In this document: positions 1 to 8,678 of the stretch, one piece after another
Numbering within the stretch: position 1 is the first letter of the stretch
How the letters are laid out: each line of letters opens with the position of its first letter
Source: Deltaproteobacteria bacterium
Lineage (GTDB): Bacteria > Myxococcota_A > UBA9160 > UBA4427
Assembly (NCBI GenBank): GCA_019310385.1
Contig: JAFDEK010000013.1
Coordinates: forward strand, 1-52,188
Direction of reading: 5' to 3'
DNA: 52,188 nucleotides
The notes under the pieces: generated by a model
Databases searched by the model: none
Told to the model about the DNA's origin: nothing
The model's input: the letters and a program-made list of their open reading frames with translations, nothing else
Program-made: the position numbers and the translations under genes

Positions 1-3000
1 GGCCGTATCGGTCGAGCACCTCGTCGCGGATGCGCGCGACTTCCTCCTCGTCCCGGGCGCTCGACAGGCGCTTGTAGAGCACGAGCCGCTGGCTCACGTC
101 GGAGACGTAGTCCTCGGGTAGTCGGGCCTCTACGGGCAGCTGGATCTCGGGGTCGATCTCCACCTCGTGAATTTCGCCGCGCAGCTCCTCGATGGTCTCC
201 TGCAACATCTCCATGTAGGTCTCGTAGCCCACCGCCATGAGGTTGCCGGACTGCTCGCCACCCAGGAGGTTGCCCGCCCCGCGGATTTCGAGGTCCATGT
301 GGGCGAGCCGGTAGCCGCTGCCCAGCTCGCTGAGGTCCTGGATGGCATCGAGGCGCCGCTCCGCCCCGCTGGTCAGGTGGTCCCGGCTCGGCACGAGGAG
401 GTACGCGTAGGCGCGGTGATTCGAGCGCCCCACCCGGCCGCGCAGCTGATAGAGCTGGGCGAGGCCGAGCGTGTGGGCGCGGTTGATGATGATCGTGTTC
501 GCGCGGGGGATGTCGATGCCGCTCTCGATGATGGTGGTGCAGAGCAGCAGGTCCACCTCGCCGTGGATGAACTGCAGCATCCGATCCTCGAGGTCGCGCT
601 CCTTCATCTGGCCGTGGGCCACCAGGACCTTCACCTCCGGCACCAGGCGCTCGAGGGTCTCGGCCACGCTCCCGATGGTCTGCACGCGGTTGTGGAGGAA
701 GAAGACCTGCCCGCCCCGGCGCACCTCGCGCAGCACCGCCTCGCGGATGAGGGCCTCGTCGTAGCGGCACACCTGGGTGCGGACCGCGAAGCGATCGGCG
801 GGGGGGGTCTCGATGACGGAGAGGTCCCGTACGCCGGTGAAGGAGAGCTGGAGGGTGCGGGGAATGGGGGTCGCGCTGAGGGTGAGGACGTCGACGGTCT
901 TCTTCATGCGCTTGATGCGCTCTTTGTGGGTAACGCCGAAGCGGTGCTCCTCGTCGACGACCAGCAGGCCCAGGTCGCGGAAGCGCACACTCTTCTGCAG
1001 CAGGCGATGGGTTCCGATCACGATGTCGACGCTGCCGCTGGCGAGACCCTCGAGCACCGCGCGCGATTCCTTCGTGCTGCGGAAGCGGGAGAGGGACTCG
1101 ACGGAGATCGGATAGCCCTCGAAGCGCTTCTTGAAGCTCTCGTTGTGTTGCTGGCACAGAACCGTGGTGGGGACCAGGACGGCGACCTGCTTGCCCTCGA
1201 TGGCGGCGCGGAAGGCCGCCCGCATGGCGATCTCCGTCTTCCCGTAGCCCACGTCCCCGCACACCAGGCGGTCCATGGGCTTTGCCTTCTGCATGTCCGC
1301 GAGGGCGTCCTCGATGGCGGCCAACTGGTCGGGGGTCTCTTCGAAGGGAAAGGTGCCTTCGAACTCCTCGAAGTAGGGGTCGCGGGGCGCGAACGCGTAG
1401 CCGGGGGCCAGCTCCCGGGCGGCGTGCACCGAGAGCAGCTCGGCCGCCATGTTGCGCAGGGACTTCTTGACCGAGCGCTTCGCCTTTTCCCAGGTCTGTC
1501 CCCCCAGCCGGTCGATGCGCGGGGTCGCGGCGTCGGCGCCGCCGTAGCGTTGCACGAGGTTCAGTCGGTGAACGGGCAGGAAGAGGCGGTCCCCGCCCAG
1601 GTACTCGATGCACAGCAGCTCGGACTTCATGCGGCCGGCGGCGAGCTCGATCAGGCCCCGAAAGATCCCGATGCCGTGGTCGCGGTGCACGAGGTGATCG
1701 CCCGGGGCGAGCTGGGCGAGGCCCTCGAGCGCGGCGCCCTCCTGCCAGCTGCTTCGTTGATGGCGTTTCTCGCGCTTGCCGAAGATCTCCTCCTCGGTGA
1801 CGACCGCGAGCTTCTCGCCGGGCAGCTCGAAGCCCGCGGAGAGCTGTGCGACCCGAACCTCGACCCGCCCTGGCGCCGACCAGCGCCAGATGGGGCGATT
1901 GTCGTTGGCGAGGCGCGGCTCGAGGCCGTAGTCGCCGAGCAGCGCGCGCATGCGCTCCGCACCCGACAAGGCGGCGCAGGTCACCACCGTGCGCCAGCGA
2001 TCCCCCAGCCACAGCGCGAGCCGGTCGGCCAGGGGTGTGAGGGCGTGCTCGTGGGTACGGGAGCGAGCCAGCTCCCGGCGCAGCGGGTCGTGGGCCCGGC
2101 ACTCGACACGCAGGCGCTCGTCCTGCTCGCCTGGCTCCTCGATGTCGAAGCGCTCGAGGCTCACCGGGCGTCGCGCGGCCAGCGCCTGCTCGAGGGAGTC
2201 GAGGTCGACGAGGAGCTTATCCGAAGGCGACACGATTCGGTGTGCATCGGCGGCGGAGTGGTGGTTCTCCCGGGCCTCTTCGACGTAGTGGACCAGCCGC
2301 TCGTGCCCGGCCTGAGGGTCGTCGGCGACGATCAGCGTGTCGGCGGGTAGATAGTCGACGACGCTTTCCTGGGAGGGCTGCAGGATCGGCGTGATGGCCT
2401 CTGCGCCGGGCGGGATGTGACCGCGCAGCAGGGCGTCGATGAGCTCGTCGACCTCGGAGTCCGGGGTGTCGTGCTCGAGGGCGAGCTCGCGGATCGCCTC
2501 GCTGTGCGCGATCACGTGGTCGCGGTCGAAGAGGAGCTCGCGCGGCGGTACCGCGACCGCATTGCCGAGCTTCTCCTGGGAGCGCTGGCTGGCCGCGTCG
2601 AACTCACGAATGGACTCGATCTCGTCGCCGAAGAGCTCGATGCGCAGCGGGCGCGGGCACTGGGGGGGATAGAGGTCGAGGATGTGGCCCCGCACCGCGA
2701 GCTCGCCCGGCTCCTCCACCAGGGACATGCGCGCGTAGCCCGCGGACACCAGGGTCTCGACGAGGGCGTCGCGATCGAGCCACTGTCCCACTTCCAGGTG
2801 CACACAGCGGCCGCGCAACAGATCGCGGGAGGGTACGCGCAGGGCGAGGGCGGTCCACGGCGCGACCACCACGGGAGCAGGCAGGCCACCCGCCGCCGCG
2901 AGCCAGCGGTAGAGAATCTCCATCCGTTGGGCGACGACGAAGGGCTGGGGGGAGAAGCGCTCGTAGGGGAGCGAGTCGTAGGCGGGGAAGCCGCGGATGC

Positions 3001-3283
3001 GCGGTGAATCTTCACCCTCGCCGAGCCCCGTGCGCAGATCCTCCATCAGGGCGTCGGAGGCGTGGGAGGTGGCGGTCAGAAAGAGGATGGGGCTCTCGCC
3101 CTGGGCGCGCACCAGCTCGGCCGCGAGCACAGCCCGGGCTCCGCCGCGCAGGCCCGTGACGCGCAGGGGCGCCGAGCGCCGCTCGACGCGCCTTGCCACT
3201 TCCTTCATCGAGGGTCCGGGGCTGGAACTCACGTCGACCTTTCGCGTCGCGCGTGCGCGGAAGGCCGCAAGACGCGCTCCCAT
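1..3283 (-). CDS. mfd: Transcription-repair coupling factor Mfd (C-terminus cut by window edge)
   Basis: Mfd is a DNA translocase that displaces stalled RNA polymerase and recruits UvrA for transcription-coupled repair. About 1094 residues are present; the family is usually about 1150-1200, and the reading frame is still open at base 1. The N-terminal third is the UvrB-like damage-handling region. The translocase has Walker A GDVGYGKTE (Lys near residue 682), the DEEH box (Asp near residue 777), LSATPIPRTL, and a motif V-like TTIIESGIDIPRA followed by QLRGRVGRS. I chose the ATG at 3283, 11 bases after the stop of the upstream CoA-transferase. A second ATG at 3208 is possible because the first 25 residues look poorly conserved. 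The two genes are probably co-transcribed, although their functions are unrelated. Identification is secure from the motifs. Confidence 0.95.
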   Translation of the reverse strand, partial: MGARLAAFRARATRKVDVSSSPGPSMKEVARRVERRSAPLRVTGLRGGARAVLAAELVRAQGESPILFLTATSHASDALMEDLRTGLGEGEDSPRIRGFPAYDSLPYERFSPQPFVVAQRMEILYRWLAAAGGLPAPVVVAPWTALALRVPSRDLLRGRCVHLEVGQWLDRDALVETLVSAGYARMSLVEEPGELAVRGHILDLYPPQCPRPLRIELFGDEIESIREFDAASQRSQEKLGNAVAVPPRELLFDRDHVIAHSEAIRELALEHDTPDSEVDELIDALLRGHIPPGAEAITPILQPSQESVVDYLPADTLIVADDPQAGHERLVHYVEEARENHHSAADAHRIVSPSDKLLVDLDSLEQALAARRPVSLERFDIEEPGEQDERLRVECRAHDPLRRELARSRTHEHALTPLADRLALWLGDRWRTVVTCAALSGAERMRALLGDYGLEPRLANDNRPIWRWSAPGRVEVRVAQLSAGFELPGEKLAVVTEEEIFGKREKRHQRSSWQEGAALEGLAQLAPGDHLVHRDHGIGIFRGLIELAAGRMKSELLCIEYLGGDRLFLPVHRLNLVQRYGGADAATPRIDRLGGQTWEKAKRSVKKSLRNMAAELLSVHAARELAPGYAFAPRDPYFEEFEGTFPFEETPDQLAAIEDALADMQKAKPMDRLVCGDVGYGKTEIAMRAAFRAAIEGKQVAVLVPTTVLCQQHNESFKKRFEGYPISVESLSRFRSTKESRAVLEGLASGSVDIVIGTHRLLQKSVRFRDLGLLVVDEEHRFGVTHKERIKRMKKTVDVLTLSATPIPRTLQLSFTGVRDLSVIETPPADRFAVRTQVCRYDEALIREAVLREVRRGGQVFFLHNRVQTIGSVAETLERLVPEVKVLVAHGQMKERDLEDRMLQFIHGEVDLLLCTTIIESGIDIPRANTIIINRAHTLGLAQLYQLRGRVGRSNHRAYAYLLVPSRDHLTSGAERRLDAIQDLSELGSGYRLAHMDLEIRGAGNLLGGEQSGNLMAVGYETYMEMLQETIEELRGEIHEVEIDPEIQLPVEARLPEDYVSDVSQRLVLYKRLSSARDEEEVARIRDEVLDRYG

Positions 3284-3294
3284 TGGTGCCCGAC

Positions 3295-4539
3295 TCAGTT
3301 GATGGTGCCGCTCCGCTTGAGCTCCGCGATGCGCTCCCAGTCGAGGCCGAGCTCGAGGAGCACTTCTTCGGTGTGCTGGGCGTGCTCGGGGCCTTTGTGC
3401 AGCTCGGGCGGCTGCTCGTCGAACTGCACGGGATTGGCGACCAGCCGGAAGCTGCGGCCGTCGCCGGCGTCGACCTCTTGGATGTGTCCGTTCTCGATCA
3501 CCTGGGGGTCGCTGGGGATCTGGTCAGCGGTCTGGAAGGGGCCCCACTGCCCCTTCATGGTGGTGAGGCGGTCGCGCCACTGTTCGAGGGTCGCGGTCTC
3601 GAAGATGTCCTGCAGGATTTCGCGCACCTCGGCGGCGTTCTCCGAGAAGAGCTCCGGGGTCGCGAAGCGCGGATCCGCAGCGAGATCGGGCCGGCCCAGA
3701 TGCTCGCAGGTGTCGGCCCAGTAGTGGTGTCCCTGGAGCATGGTGAGCATGAGCGAGCCGCCGCCCTTGGCACGATAGATGCCCACCAGGGGGTTCATGA
3801 AGGCCGCGCCGGCCGTCGGGGTGCTGCCTCCGCGCCCTCCTCCCCCCTCTCCTTCGCCCCCCGCGGACGCAAGCATCGAGCCGGTGAGGCCGGCTCCCAT
3901 GGCCCAGAGACCGGTGCCGAGCAGGGAGATGTCCACGACGCTGGGCTCGCCGCTGCGCTCCCGGGCGAAGAGCGCGGCCGCGATGCCGCCCGCGATCGTC
4001 ATGCCCCCCATGGAGTCGCCGTAAGCGGGCCCCGGCGGCATGGCGGGCATGTCGGACGGGCCTCGTCCCCCCATCCCGCTGCCGCCCCGCGCCCAGAAGT
4101 CGGTGGAGTCGTAGCCCCCCTTGTCGCGCTCCGGGCCGCGGGTGCCGTGGGCGGTTCCGCGCGCGTAGATGATCTCGGGATTGACGGCGCGGATGTGCTC
4201 GACGTCGATCTGCAGACGCTGGCGCGCCCCGGGCAGGAAGCTGGTGAGGAAGACGTCCGCCGAGCGGGCGATCTGGTAGAGGATCTCTCTGCCTTCGTCC
4301 CGGCTGATGTCGATGCCCAGGCTGCGCTTGCCCCGGTTGGAGTGCTCCATGAGGAAGTTGATCGCGGCCAGGTTGTCCTGTCCCCCGACCTGCAGCAGGC
4401 CGCGCTGGCCGTCTCCCTTCTCGGGGTGCTCGATCTTGAGCACCTCGGCGCCCCAGTCCGCGAGGACCGCGCCCGCGGACGGAACGAAGGTGTACTGCGC
4501 GACCTCGAGCACGCGGATGCCCTTCATGACCTCGTGCAT
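3295..4539 (-). CDS. Family III (CaiB/BaiF-type) CoA-transferase
   Basis: Cytoplasmic enzyme of 414 residues predicted to move CoA between carboxylic acids, or to racemise 2-methylacyl-CoA. The N-terminus has the family signature GIRVLEVAQY followed by ADWGAEVLKIEHPEKGD. The middle has the GDSMGGM segment; Asp175 aligns with the catalytic aspartate of formyl-CoA transferase and relatives. Length is typical. Residues around 220-240 form a very glycine-rich insert (GEGEGGGGRGG), encoded by a C/T-rich low-complexity run at about 3830-3875, that may be a flexible loop. It lies directly upstream of mfd on the same strand. Substrate cannot be told from sequence; nearby enzymes suggest fatty, steroid or aromatic acid-CoA metabolism. 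Confidence 0.88.
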   Translation of the reverse strand: MHEVMKGIRVLEVAQYTFVPSAGAVLADWGAEVLKIEHPEKGDGQRGLLQVGGQDNLAAINFLMEHSNRGKRSLGIDISRDEGREILYQIARSADVFLTSFLPGARQRLQIDVEHIRAVNPEIIYARGTAHGTRGPERDKGGYDSTDFWARGGSGMGGRGPSDMPAMPPGPAYGDSMGGMTIAGGIAAALFARERSGEPSVVDISLLGTGLWAMGAGLTGSMLASAGGEGEGGGGRGGSTPTAGAAFMNPLVGIYRAKGGGSLMLTMLQGHHYWADTCEHLGRPDLAADPRFATPELFSENAAEVREILQDIFETATLEQWRDRLTTMKGQWGPFQTADQIPSDPQVIENGHIQEVDAGDGRSFRLVANPVQFDEQPPELHKGPEHAQHTEEVLLELGLDWERIAELKRSGTIN

Positions 4540-4579
4540 GGCTAACCTCCGGCACAGCGTTCGAGCGGCTCGATTCTAT

Positions 4580-4618
4580 CGACGCCCAATATACGCCCGT
4601 TCGACGCCATCGACGCCC
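4580..4618. repeat. Three copies of TCGACGCC upstream of the CoA-transferase
   Basis: TCGACGCC occurs at 4580-4587, 4602-4609 and 4611-4618, in the 154-base gap between the CoA-transferase start (4539) and the metallopeptidase stop (4694). The spacings are 22 and 9 bases. This position could hold an operator for the CoA-transferase, but I do not recognise the site and simple GC-rich chance cannot be excluded. Confidence 0.35.
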
Positions 4619-4693
4619 GGACGACTCCCGACATCGAACGGTATGCCGGGCGGTCGGCGCCATCAACGGCCGGGGCAAATCCCGGCGGGCGGC

Positions 4694-5176
4694 TCAGGAG
4701 AAGAGGTCGAGCTGCTGGGGGCCGGTGGTCGCGGGCGGCCCTGGTGGGGCCGGTGGCGCTGGCGCCTGCGCGCTGGGGGCCAGGGGGAGCCAGGCCGTCG
4801 CGGGCAAGCGGCCCGGCATATCCTTGCCCGTCGCGAGGCGGTGCTCGGGCCCGGGCCGGTAGATGCCCTCGCGCCGGGACCAGGCGAGCAGGCGGGCGTA
4901 GAAGTCCTGGAAGCGGGGGCCGTGGTTGAAGTGGCGCAGGTGGGCGAGCTCGTGGCACAGGGTACTGACGAGGCTCGAGTACTTGAGGGGCTGGCCCGTC
5001 GTCGCGTGGCGCAGTCGAATCTTGATGGTGCCGTCCGAGTAGCAGATCCCGTAGCGCGCCTTTACGTTGGCGCGTTCGGCCTCGAGGACGCGGTAGCGCA
5101 GATCGAAGCGAGCGCAGATGCGTCTGGCATCCCGCTCGAGGCGGGTGAGGAGCTCCCGGGCGGCGCGGCGATCCAT
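4694..5176 (-). CDS. SprT/WLM-like (YgjP/DUF45 group) zinc metallopeptidase with C-terminal clamp-binding motif
   Basis: Small predicted protease of 160 residues. The metal site is HELAHLRHFNHGPRF: His75 and His79 bind zinc, Glu76 is catalytic, and His85 is the likely third ligand, as in the YgjP/SprT/Wss1-like gluzincins. The core ends near residue 107. Residues 130-153 are a Pro/Ala-rich flexible linker. The protein finishes QQLDLFS, an exact match to the bacterial sliding-clamp pentapeptide QL(S/D)LF at residues 155-159. A 23-base dispersed repeat encodes TGKDMPGRL at the core-linker boundary. There is no convincing ribosome binding site before the ATG at 5176. Eukaryotic SPRTN, a DNA-protein crosslink protease, has the same plan of protease followed by a PCNA tether; a similar role here is inference. 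Confidence 0.85.
   Translation of the reverse strand: MDRRAARELLTRLERDARRICARFDLRYRVLEAERANVKARYGICYSDGTIKIRLRHATTGQPLKYSSLVSTLCHELAHLRHFNHGPRFQDFYARLLAWSRREGIYRPGPEHRLATGKDMPGRLPATAWLPLAPSAQAPAPPAPPGPPATTGPQQLDLFS
4808..4830. repeat. 23-bp dispersed repeat, copy 1 (inside metallopeptidase gene)
   Basis: The 23 bases are identical to 14749-14771, about 10 kb away in an unrelated gene. Here the copy is flanked by CGGGCAAG (4801-4808) and CTTGCCCG (4823-4830), a perfect 8-bp inverted repeat that could form a hairpin. A shorter relative, TATGCCGGGC, is at 4642-4651. The two copies are read in different frames, so conservation is at the DNA or RNA level. Confidence 0.75.
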
Positions 5177-5355
5177 CTTGCAGACGGATTCTCGCGGGCG
5201 GCGCCGGAATCGTCAAGATCGGGTCGCGATCCGGCGGATCCCGCCGCGCGCGTGAGCAGGGCCGAGATGCAGCCGGGGCGTGCACCTTCTACCTTGTGCC
5301 GGGTGATCAGCGCCTGTCTGCGGGCGATGGACCTTCAAAGGAATATTCGCACGGC

Positions 5356-6024
5356 ATGCACGATCCCGAAGACGTCATTGCGCTCTTTCCCCTCGCGAAC
5401 GTCGTGCTCTTCCCCGCGACCCGCGTTCCTCTCTACATCTTCGAGCCGCGCTACCGGGAGATGATCGACGATGCGCTCGCTGCCGAGCGCCTCATCGGGA
5501 TGATCGCGGTGCCGCCCGACCACGCAGGCGCCATGCGGGGCGATCCTCCCCTCTTCGGGGTCGGCTGTGAGGGACGCATCGCCGAGGCGCAGCAGCGGCC
5601 CGACTCCACCTGGGACATCGTCCTCGAGGCGACGCGTCGCTTCCGCGTGATCGAGGAGCGTCCGGAGTCGGGGAAGCTCTATCGGCGCGCCCTCGTCGAG
5701 GAGCTGCCCGATCGCTATCCCGCCGAGGATCGCGCTGCCGTCGAGGCCCGGCGCGACGACCTCTTCATCGCCCTGCGCGAGCTCGTCGCGTTGCGAGCAC
5801 CCGACGAGGTCCGTCGCCTGGAGCCGGAGAGCTTCGCACAGGTCGACGACGCGAGACTGGCGAACCTGCTCGGCCAGACCCTGCGCTTCGACGTCGTCGA
5901 GCGGCAGCAGCTGCTGGAGGCCGTCGACGTGAAGCAGCGCTTCGAGCTGCTGCGCGAGCTCGTTCGCTTCCAGCTCGCCATGCGCGACGCCCAGGCGCCA
6001 GGGAGTCAGGGCCCGGTTCACTGA
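5356..6024 (+). CDS. LON substrate-binding (Lon N-terminal) domain protein
   Basis: A 222-residue protein made only of the LonSB/PUA-like domain: FPLANVVLFPATRVPLYIFEPRYREM near the N-terminus is the classic signature, followed by GVGCEGRIAEAQQ and a helical C-terminal half. There is no AAA+ or protease domain, so it is not Lon itself. Stand-alone LonSB proteins are widespread and their function is not settled; substrate binding or an adaptor role is the usual guess. I chose the ATG at 5356, with AAAGGA about 13 bases upstream. A GTG at 5296 would add 20 residues without family similarity. It is divergent from the metallopeptidase gene and ends 81 bases before hpnB. Confidence 0.85.
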   Translation: MHDPEDVIALFPLANVVLFPATRVPLYIFEPRYREMIDDALAAERLIGMIAVPPDHAGAMRGDPPLFGVGCEGRIAEAQQRPDSTWDIVLEATRRFRVIEERPESGKLYRRALVEELPDRYPAEDRAAVEARRDDLFIALRELVALRAPDEVRRLEPESFAQVDDARLANLLGQTLRFDVVERQQLLEAVDVKQRFELLRELVRFQLAMRDAQAPGSQGPVH

Positions 6025-6105
6025 AGACCCCCCGCGCCTCCCTGGCCTCGTCTCCTCGTCTTTCTCCGCCTGCTAGCATGGACCGCGCACCCCAGCGGAG
6101 CTGCC

Positions 6106-7395
6106 TTGGATTCCCCCCTCAGCATCATCGCCGGCGTCTCTCTGCTCGCCTGGCTCTATCTCGCGTTCCTGCACGGCGGCTTCTGGCGTGCGGACCAGCG
6201 CATGGACGGCTACGCGGATTCGTTGCCGCGCAGCGCGGCGGACTGGCCGGGTGTGGTGGCCGTCGTGCCGGCTCGCAACGAGGCCGAGGGAATCGAGCGC
6301 GCGCTCCGCTCCCTGCTCGGCCAGGACTACCCCGGCGCCTTCGCGCTGCTCCTGGTCGACGACCAGAGCGAGGACGCCACCGCGGAAATCGCGCGTGAGC
6401 TCGCGGCCCGGCATCCCCACGGCGAGCGACTCGAAGTCCTGCGCAGCCTCGACATGCCCGAGGGCTGGGTGGGAAAGATGTGGGCGGTGCACACGGGTGT
6501 TGAGGCGGCGGCCGAGCGCTTCCCCGAGGCGAGCCTTCTGCTCCTCACCGACGCGGACGTCGAGCACGACCGTGGCAGCCTGCGCCGCCTGGTGTGCAAG
6601 GCGGAGAACGAGGGCTTCGACCTCGTCTCTCTCATGGTCCGGCTCCACTGCCGCAGCGCCTGGGAGCGCCTGCTGATCCCCGCCTTCGTGTACTTCTTTC
6701 AGAAGCTCTACCCCTTTGCGCGCATCAACGATCCCGCGAGCCGCACGGCGGGTGCGGCGGGAGGCTGCATGCTGGTGCGCCGAGAGGCCCTCGAAGCGGC
6801 CGGGGGCATCGAGGCGATTCGCGATGCAATCATCGACGACTGCGCGCTCGGCAAGGCGCTCAAGCAGCCGAGCGGCGATCGCCGCGAGAGCCCAGCGAAC
6901 ACGACGTGTTCGCCGCGTGGCCGCGTTTGGGTGGGGCTGGGCGCCACGGAGCACAGCTTCCGACCCTATCGGGGGCTGGCGGACATCTGGGACATGGTGG
7001 CCCGAAGCGCCTACACGCAGCTCCGCTATTCACCTCTCCTGCTCGCGGGCACGGTGCTGGGTCTCGCGCTCCTCTACCTCGTGCCGCCGCTCCTCGCCAT
7101 CGCGTGTCCTCTCCACGGCGACCCTCTCGCATCCAGCCTGGCGCTGGCGACCTGGCTCTTGATGGCCTGGACCTATCTCCCGACCCTGCGCGATTACGGG
7201 CTCTCGCCCCTGTACGCCTTTCTGCTCCCGCTTTCCGGCACCCTCTATCTTCTCATGACCCTCGATTCGGCTCGCCGCCACCGCGCGGGCCGCGGGGCCC
7301 ACTGGAAGGGGCGCGCGGGGGCGGGTCACGTTGCTGCGGCGATGCGGCCGACCCTGACGGGCCCCGCGAAAGGAGCGAGTGGCAACCATGAGTGA
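6106..7395 (+). CDS. hpnB: Hopene-associated glycosyltransferase HpnB-like, with inserted repeat
   Basis: A membrane-anchored GT2 enzyme of 429 residues, matching the hopanoid-cluster HpnB family. It has one N-terminal membrane helix, then VVAVVPARNEAEGIERAL, the LLVDDQSED metal/nucleotide motif, the family signature GWVGKMWAVHTG, LLLTDADVEH, IIDDCALGKALK, and three to four C-terminal helices from about residue 305. The TTG start at 6106 has CGGAG six bases upstream. Between ALK and GRVWVGLG, where relatives are nearly contiguous, lie 18 extra residues encoded by 54 bases (6865-6918) rich in perfect palindromes. No squalene-hopene cyclase or other hpn gene is in view. The gene overlaps the next one by eight bases. 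Confidence 0.88.
   Translation: MDSPLSIIAGVSLLAWLYLAFLHGGFWRADQRMDGYADSLPRSAADWPGVVAVVPARNEAEGIERALRSLLGQDYPGAFALLLVDDQSEDATAEIARELAARHPHGERLEVLRSLDMPEGWVGKMWAVHTGVEAAAERFPEASLLLLTDADVEHDRGSLRRLVCKAENEGFDLVSLMVRLHCRSAWERLLIPAFVYFFQKLYPFARINDPASRTAGAAGGCMLVRREALEAAGGIEAIRDAIIDDCALGKALKQPSGDRRESPANTTCSPRGRVWVGLGATEHSFRPYRGLADIWDMVARSAYTQLRYSPLLLAGTVLGLALLYLVPPLLAIACPLHGDPLASSLALATWLLMAWTYLPTLRDYGLSPLYAFLLPLSGTLYLLMTLDSARRHRAGRGAHWKGRAGAGHVAAAMRPTLTGPAKGASGNHE
6865..6918. repeat. Palindromic in-frame insert in hpnB (copy 1 of a dispersed coding repeat)
   Basis: This 54-base stretch contains GCGGCGATCGCCGC (a perfect 14-bp palindrome) and GCGAACACG-A-CGTGTTCGC (9-bp arms, one centre base). Its length is a multiple of three, so the frame is kept. 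A diverged copy, about 75% alike over the same order of blocks (AGCCGAGCG, GAGC, GCGAA-AC-ACGTG-TCGCC), lies on the other strand at 14275-14328. Confidence 0.6.
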
Positions 7396-8095
7396 GCGCT
7401 TCGAAGCGCAGCTGGCCGCGTCCCCGATGCTCGACTGGAGCCACTCCGAGGTCGCCGCCTTCACGCGCGAGCACCACGACCCGGCGGCGGGCGCGATCGA
7501 GCGGGCGGTGCGGCTCTACTACGCGGTGCGGGACGGTATCCGCTACGACCCCTACACCTCGGGGGTCACGCGCGAAACCCTGCGCGCCTCCGCGGTGCTC
7601 GAGGCGGGGCGAAGCTGGTGCGTGGGGAAGGCGGTGCTGCTCGCTGCCTGCTGCCGCGGCGCCGGGATCCCCGCGCGCCTGGGCTTCGCGGACGTGCGCA
7701 ACCATCTCTCGACCGCACGCCTACGGGCCATCATGGGGACCGATGTCTTCTACTGGCACGGCTACGCGGTGCTGCACCTCGAAGGGCGCTGGGTGAAGGC
7801 GACGCCCGCCTTCAACATCGAGCTGTGTGAGAAGTTCGGGCTGCTGCCTCTCGATTTCGACGGCCGCCACGACTCCCTCTACCACCCCTTCGACCGCGAG
7901 GGGCAGCAACACATGGAATATGTGAACGAGCGTGGCGAGTTCGACGATCCCCCCGTCGAAGCCATGCTGGCTACGTGGAAGGAGAAGTACCGCTTTGCCG
8001 GGGCCGCGGAGGGCCGCCTCGCGGAGGCGGTGGAGGGGGACTTCGATCGCGAGGTCGAGGATGAAACTCGAGATGGAGGTCAGGGGCAGGCATGA
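7388..8095 (+). CDS. Transglutaminase-like superfamily protein
   Basis: A 235-residue soluble protein with the papain-like transglutaminase core. The nucleophile region is GRSWCVGKAVLLAACCRGAGIPARLGF and the histidine region is YWHGYAVLHLEGRWVKATPAFN. The usual Asp of the Cys-His-Asp triad is replaced in the WVKATPAFN segment; I believe this variant is common in a bacterial subfamily, so activity is possible but unproven. The C-terminus (from about residue 205) is acidic and low in complexity. I chose the ATG at 7388, which overlaps the hpnB stop (ATGAGTGA); a GTG at 7379 sits only three bases after AAAGGAG. It also overlaps the next gene through ATGA, so the three genes are translationally coupled. 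Confidence 0.78.
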   Translation: MSERFEAQLAASPMLDWSHSEVAAFTREHHDPAAGAIERAVRLYYAVRDGIRYDPYTSGVTRETLRASAVLEAGRSWCVGKAVLLAACCRGAGIPARLGFADVRNHLSTARLRAIMGTDVFYWHGYAVLHLEGRWVKATPAFNIELCEKFGLLPLDFDGRHDSLYHPFDREGQQHMEYVNERGEFDDPPVEAMLATWKEKYRFAGAAEGRLAEAVEGDFDREVEDETRDGGQGQA

Positions 8096-8655
8096 AGGTG
8101 TACGACGAGATCGGCGTCAAGCAAACAGCCTTCATCCGCGCTCAGCGGATGTTCTTCGTCGCGACGGCGCCCCTCGCAGCGGACGGCCACGTGAACCTCT
8201 CGCCCAAGGGCTACGAGGCCTTTGCGATCCTCGGGCCGCGCCGGGTCGCGTACATCGACCTCGGTGGCAGCGGGATCGAGACCCACGCCCACCTGAACGA
8301 GAACGGCCGCATCTGTCTCATGTTCTGCGCCTTCGAGGGCAATCCCCTGATCCTGCGCCTCTACGGCGCGGGCCGCAGCCATGCCCACGGCATGCCGGAG
8401 TTCGACGCCCTGCGCGAGAACTTTCCCGGCGTCGAGGTGCCGGTGCGCGGCATCATCGAAGTCGAGGTCACCCGAGTGCAGGATTCCTGTGGCTTCGGGG
8501 TTCCCTTGTACGAGTATCAGGGGGATCGCGACCGGCTGGCGAATCACAACGCCAAGCTGGGCCAGGAAGCCCTCATGGAGCGGCGCTTCCGTACCAACGC
8601 AGAGAGTATCGACGGCTTGCCGGGGCTCACGAGAGCACCCGCGAAGACTCGTTAG
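8092..8655 (+). CDS. Pyridoxamine 5'-phosphate oxidase-like flavin-binding protein
   Basis: A 187-residue split-barrel protein of the PNPOx-like family (probable FMN or F420 binding). Visible family features are MFFVATAPLAADGHVNLSPKG near residue 20, YIDLGGSGIETHAHLNENGRICLMF in the middle, and a C-terminal segment with DRDRLANHNAKLG. In characterised relatives this fold carries out flavin-linked reductions or binds haem, and the substrate here is unknown. The start ATG overlaps the upstream stop codon (ATGA), placing it in the hpnB-led operon. The nitronate monooxygenase follows 23 bases later, so two flavoenzymes sit side by side. Confidence 0.82.
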   Translation: MKVYDEIGVKQTAFIRAQRMFFVATAPLAADGHVNLSPKGYEAFAILGPRRVAYIDLGGSGIETHAHLNENGRICLMFCAFEGNPLILRLYGAGRSHAHGMPEFDALRENFPGVEVPVRGIIEVEVTRVQDSCGFGVPLYEYQGDRDRLANHNAKLGQEALMERRFRTNAESIDGLPGLTRAPAKTR

Positions 8656-8678
8656 ACGCGACTGGGAGAGCGCGCCCC

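Noticed and set aside
167-2350. Long open frame on the plus strand (727 codons)
   Set aside because: Antisense to mfd; arises from GC-rich third positions. Its translation is low-complexity Ala/Val/Leu/Gly/Glu without motifs, while the minus strand shows Mfd motifs.
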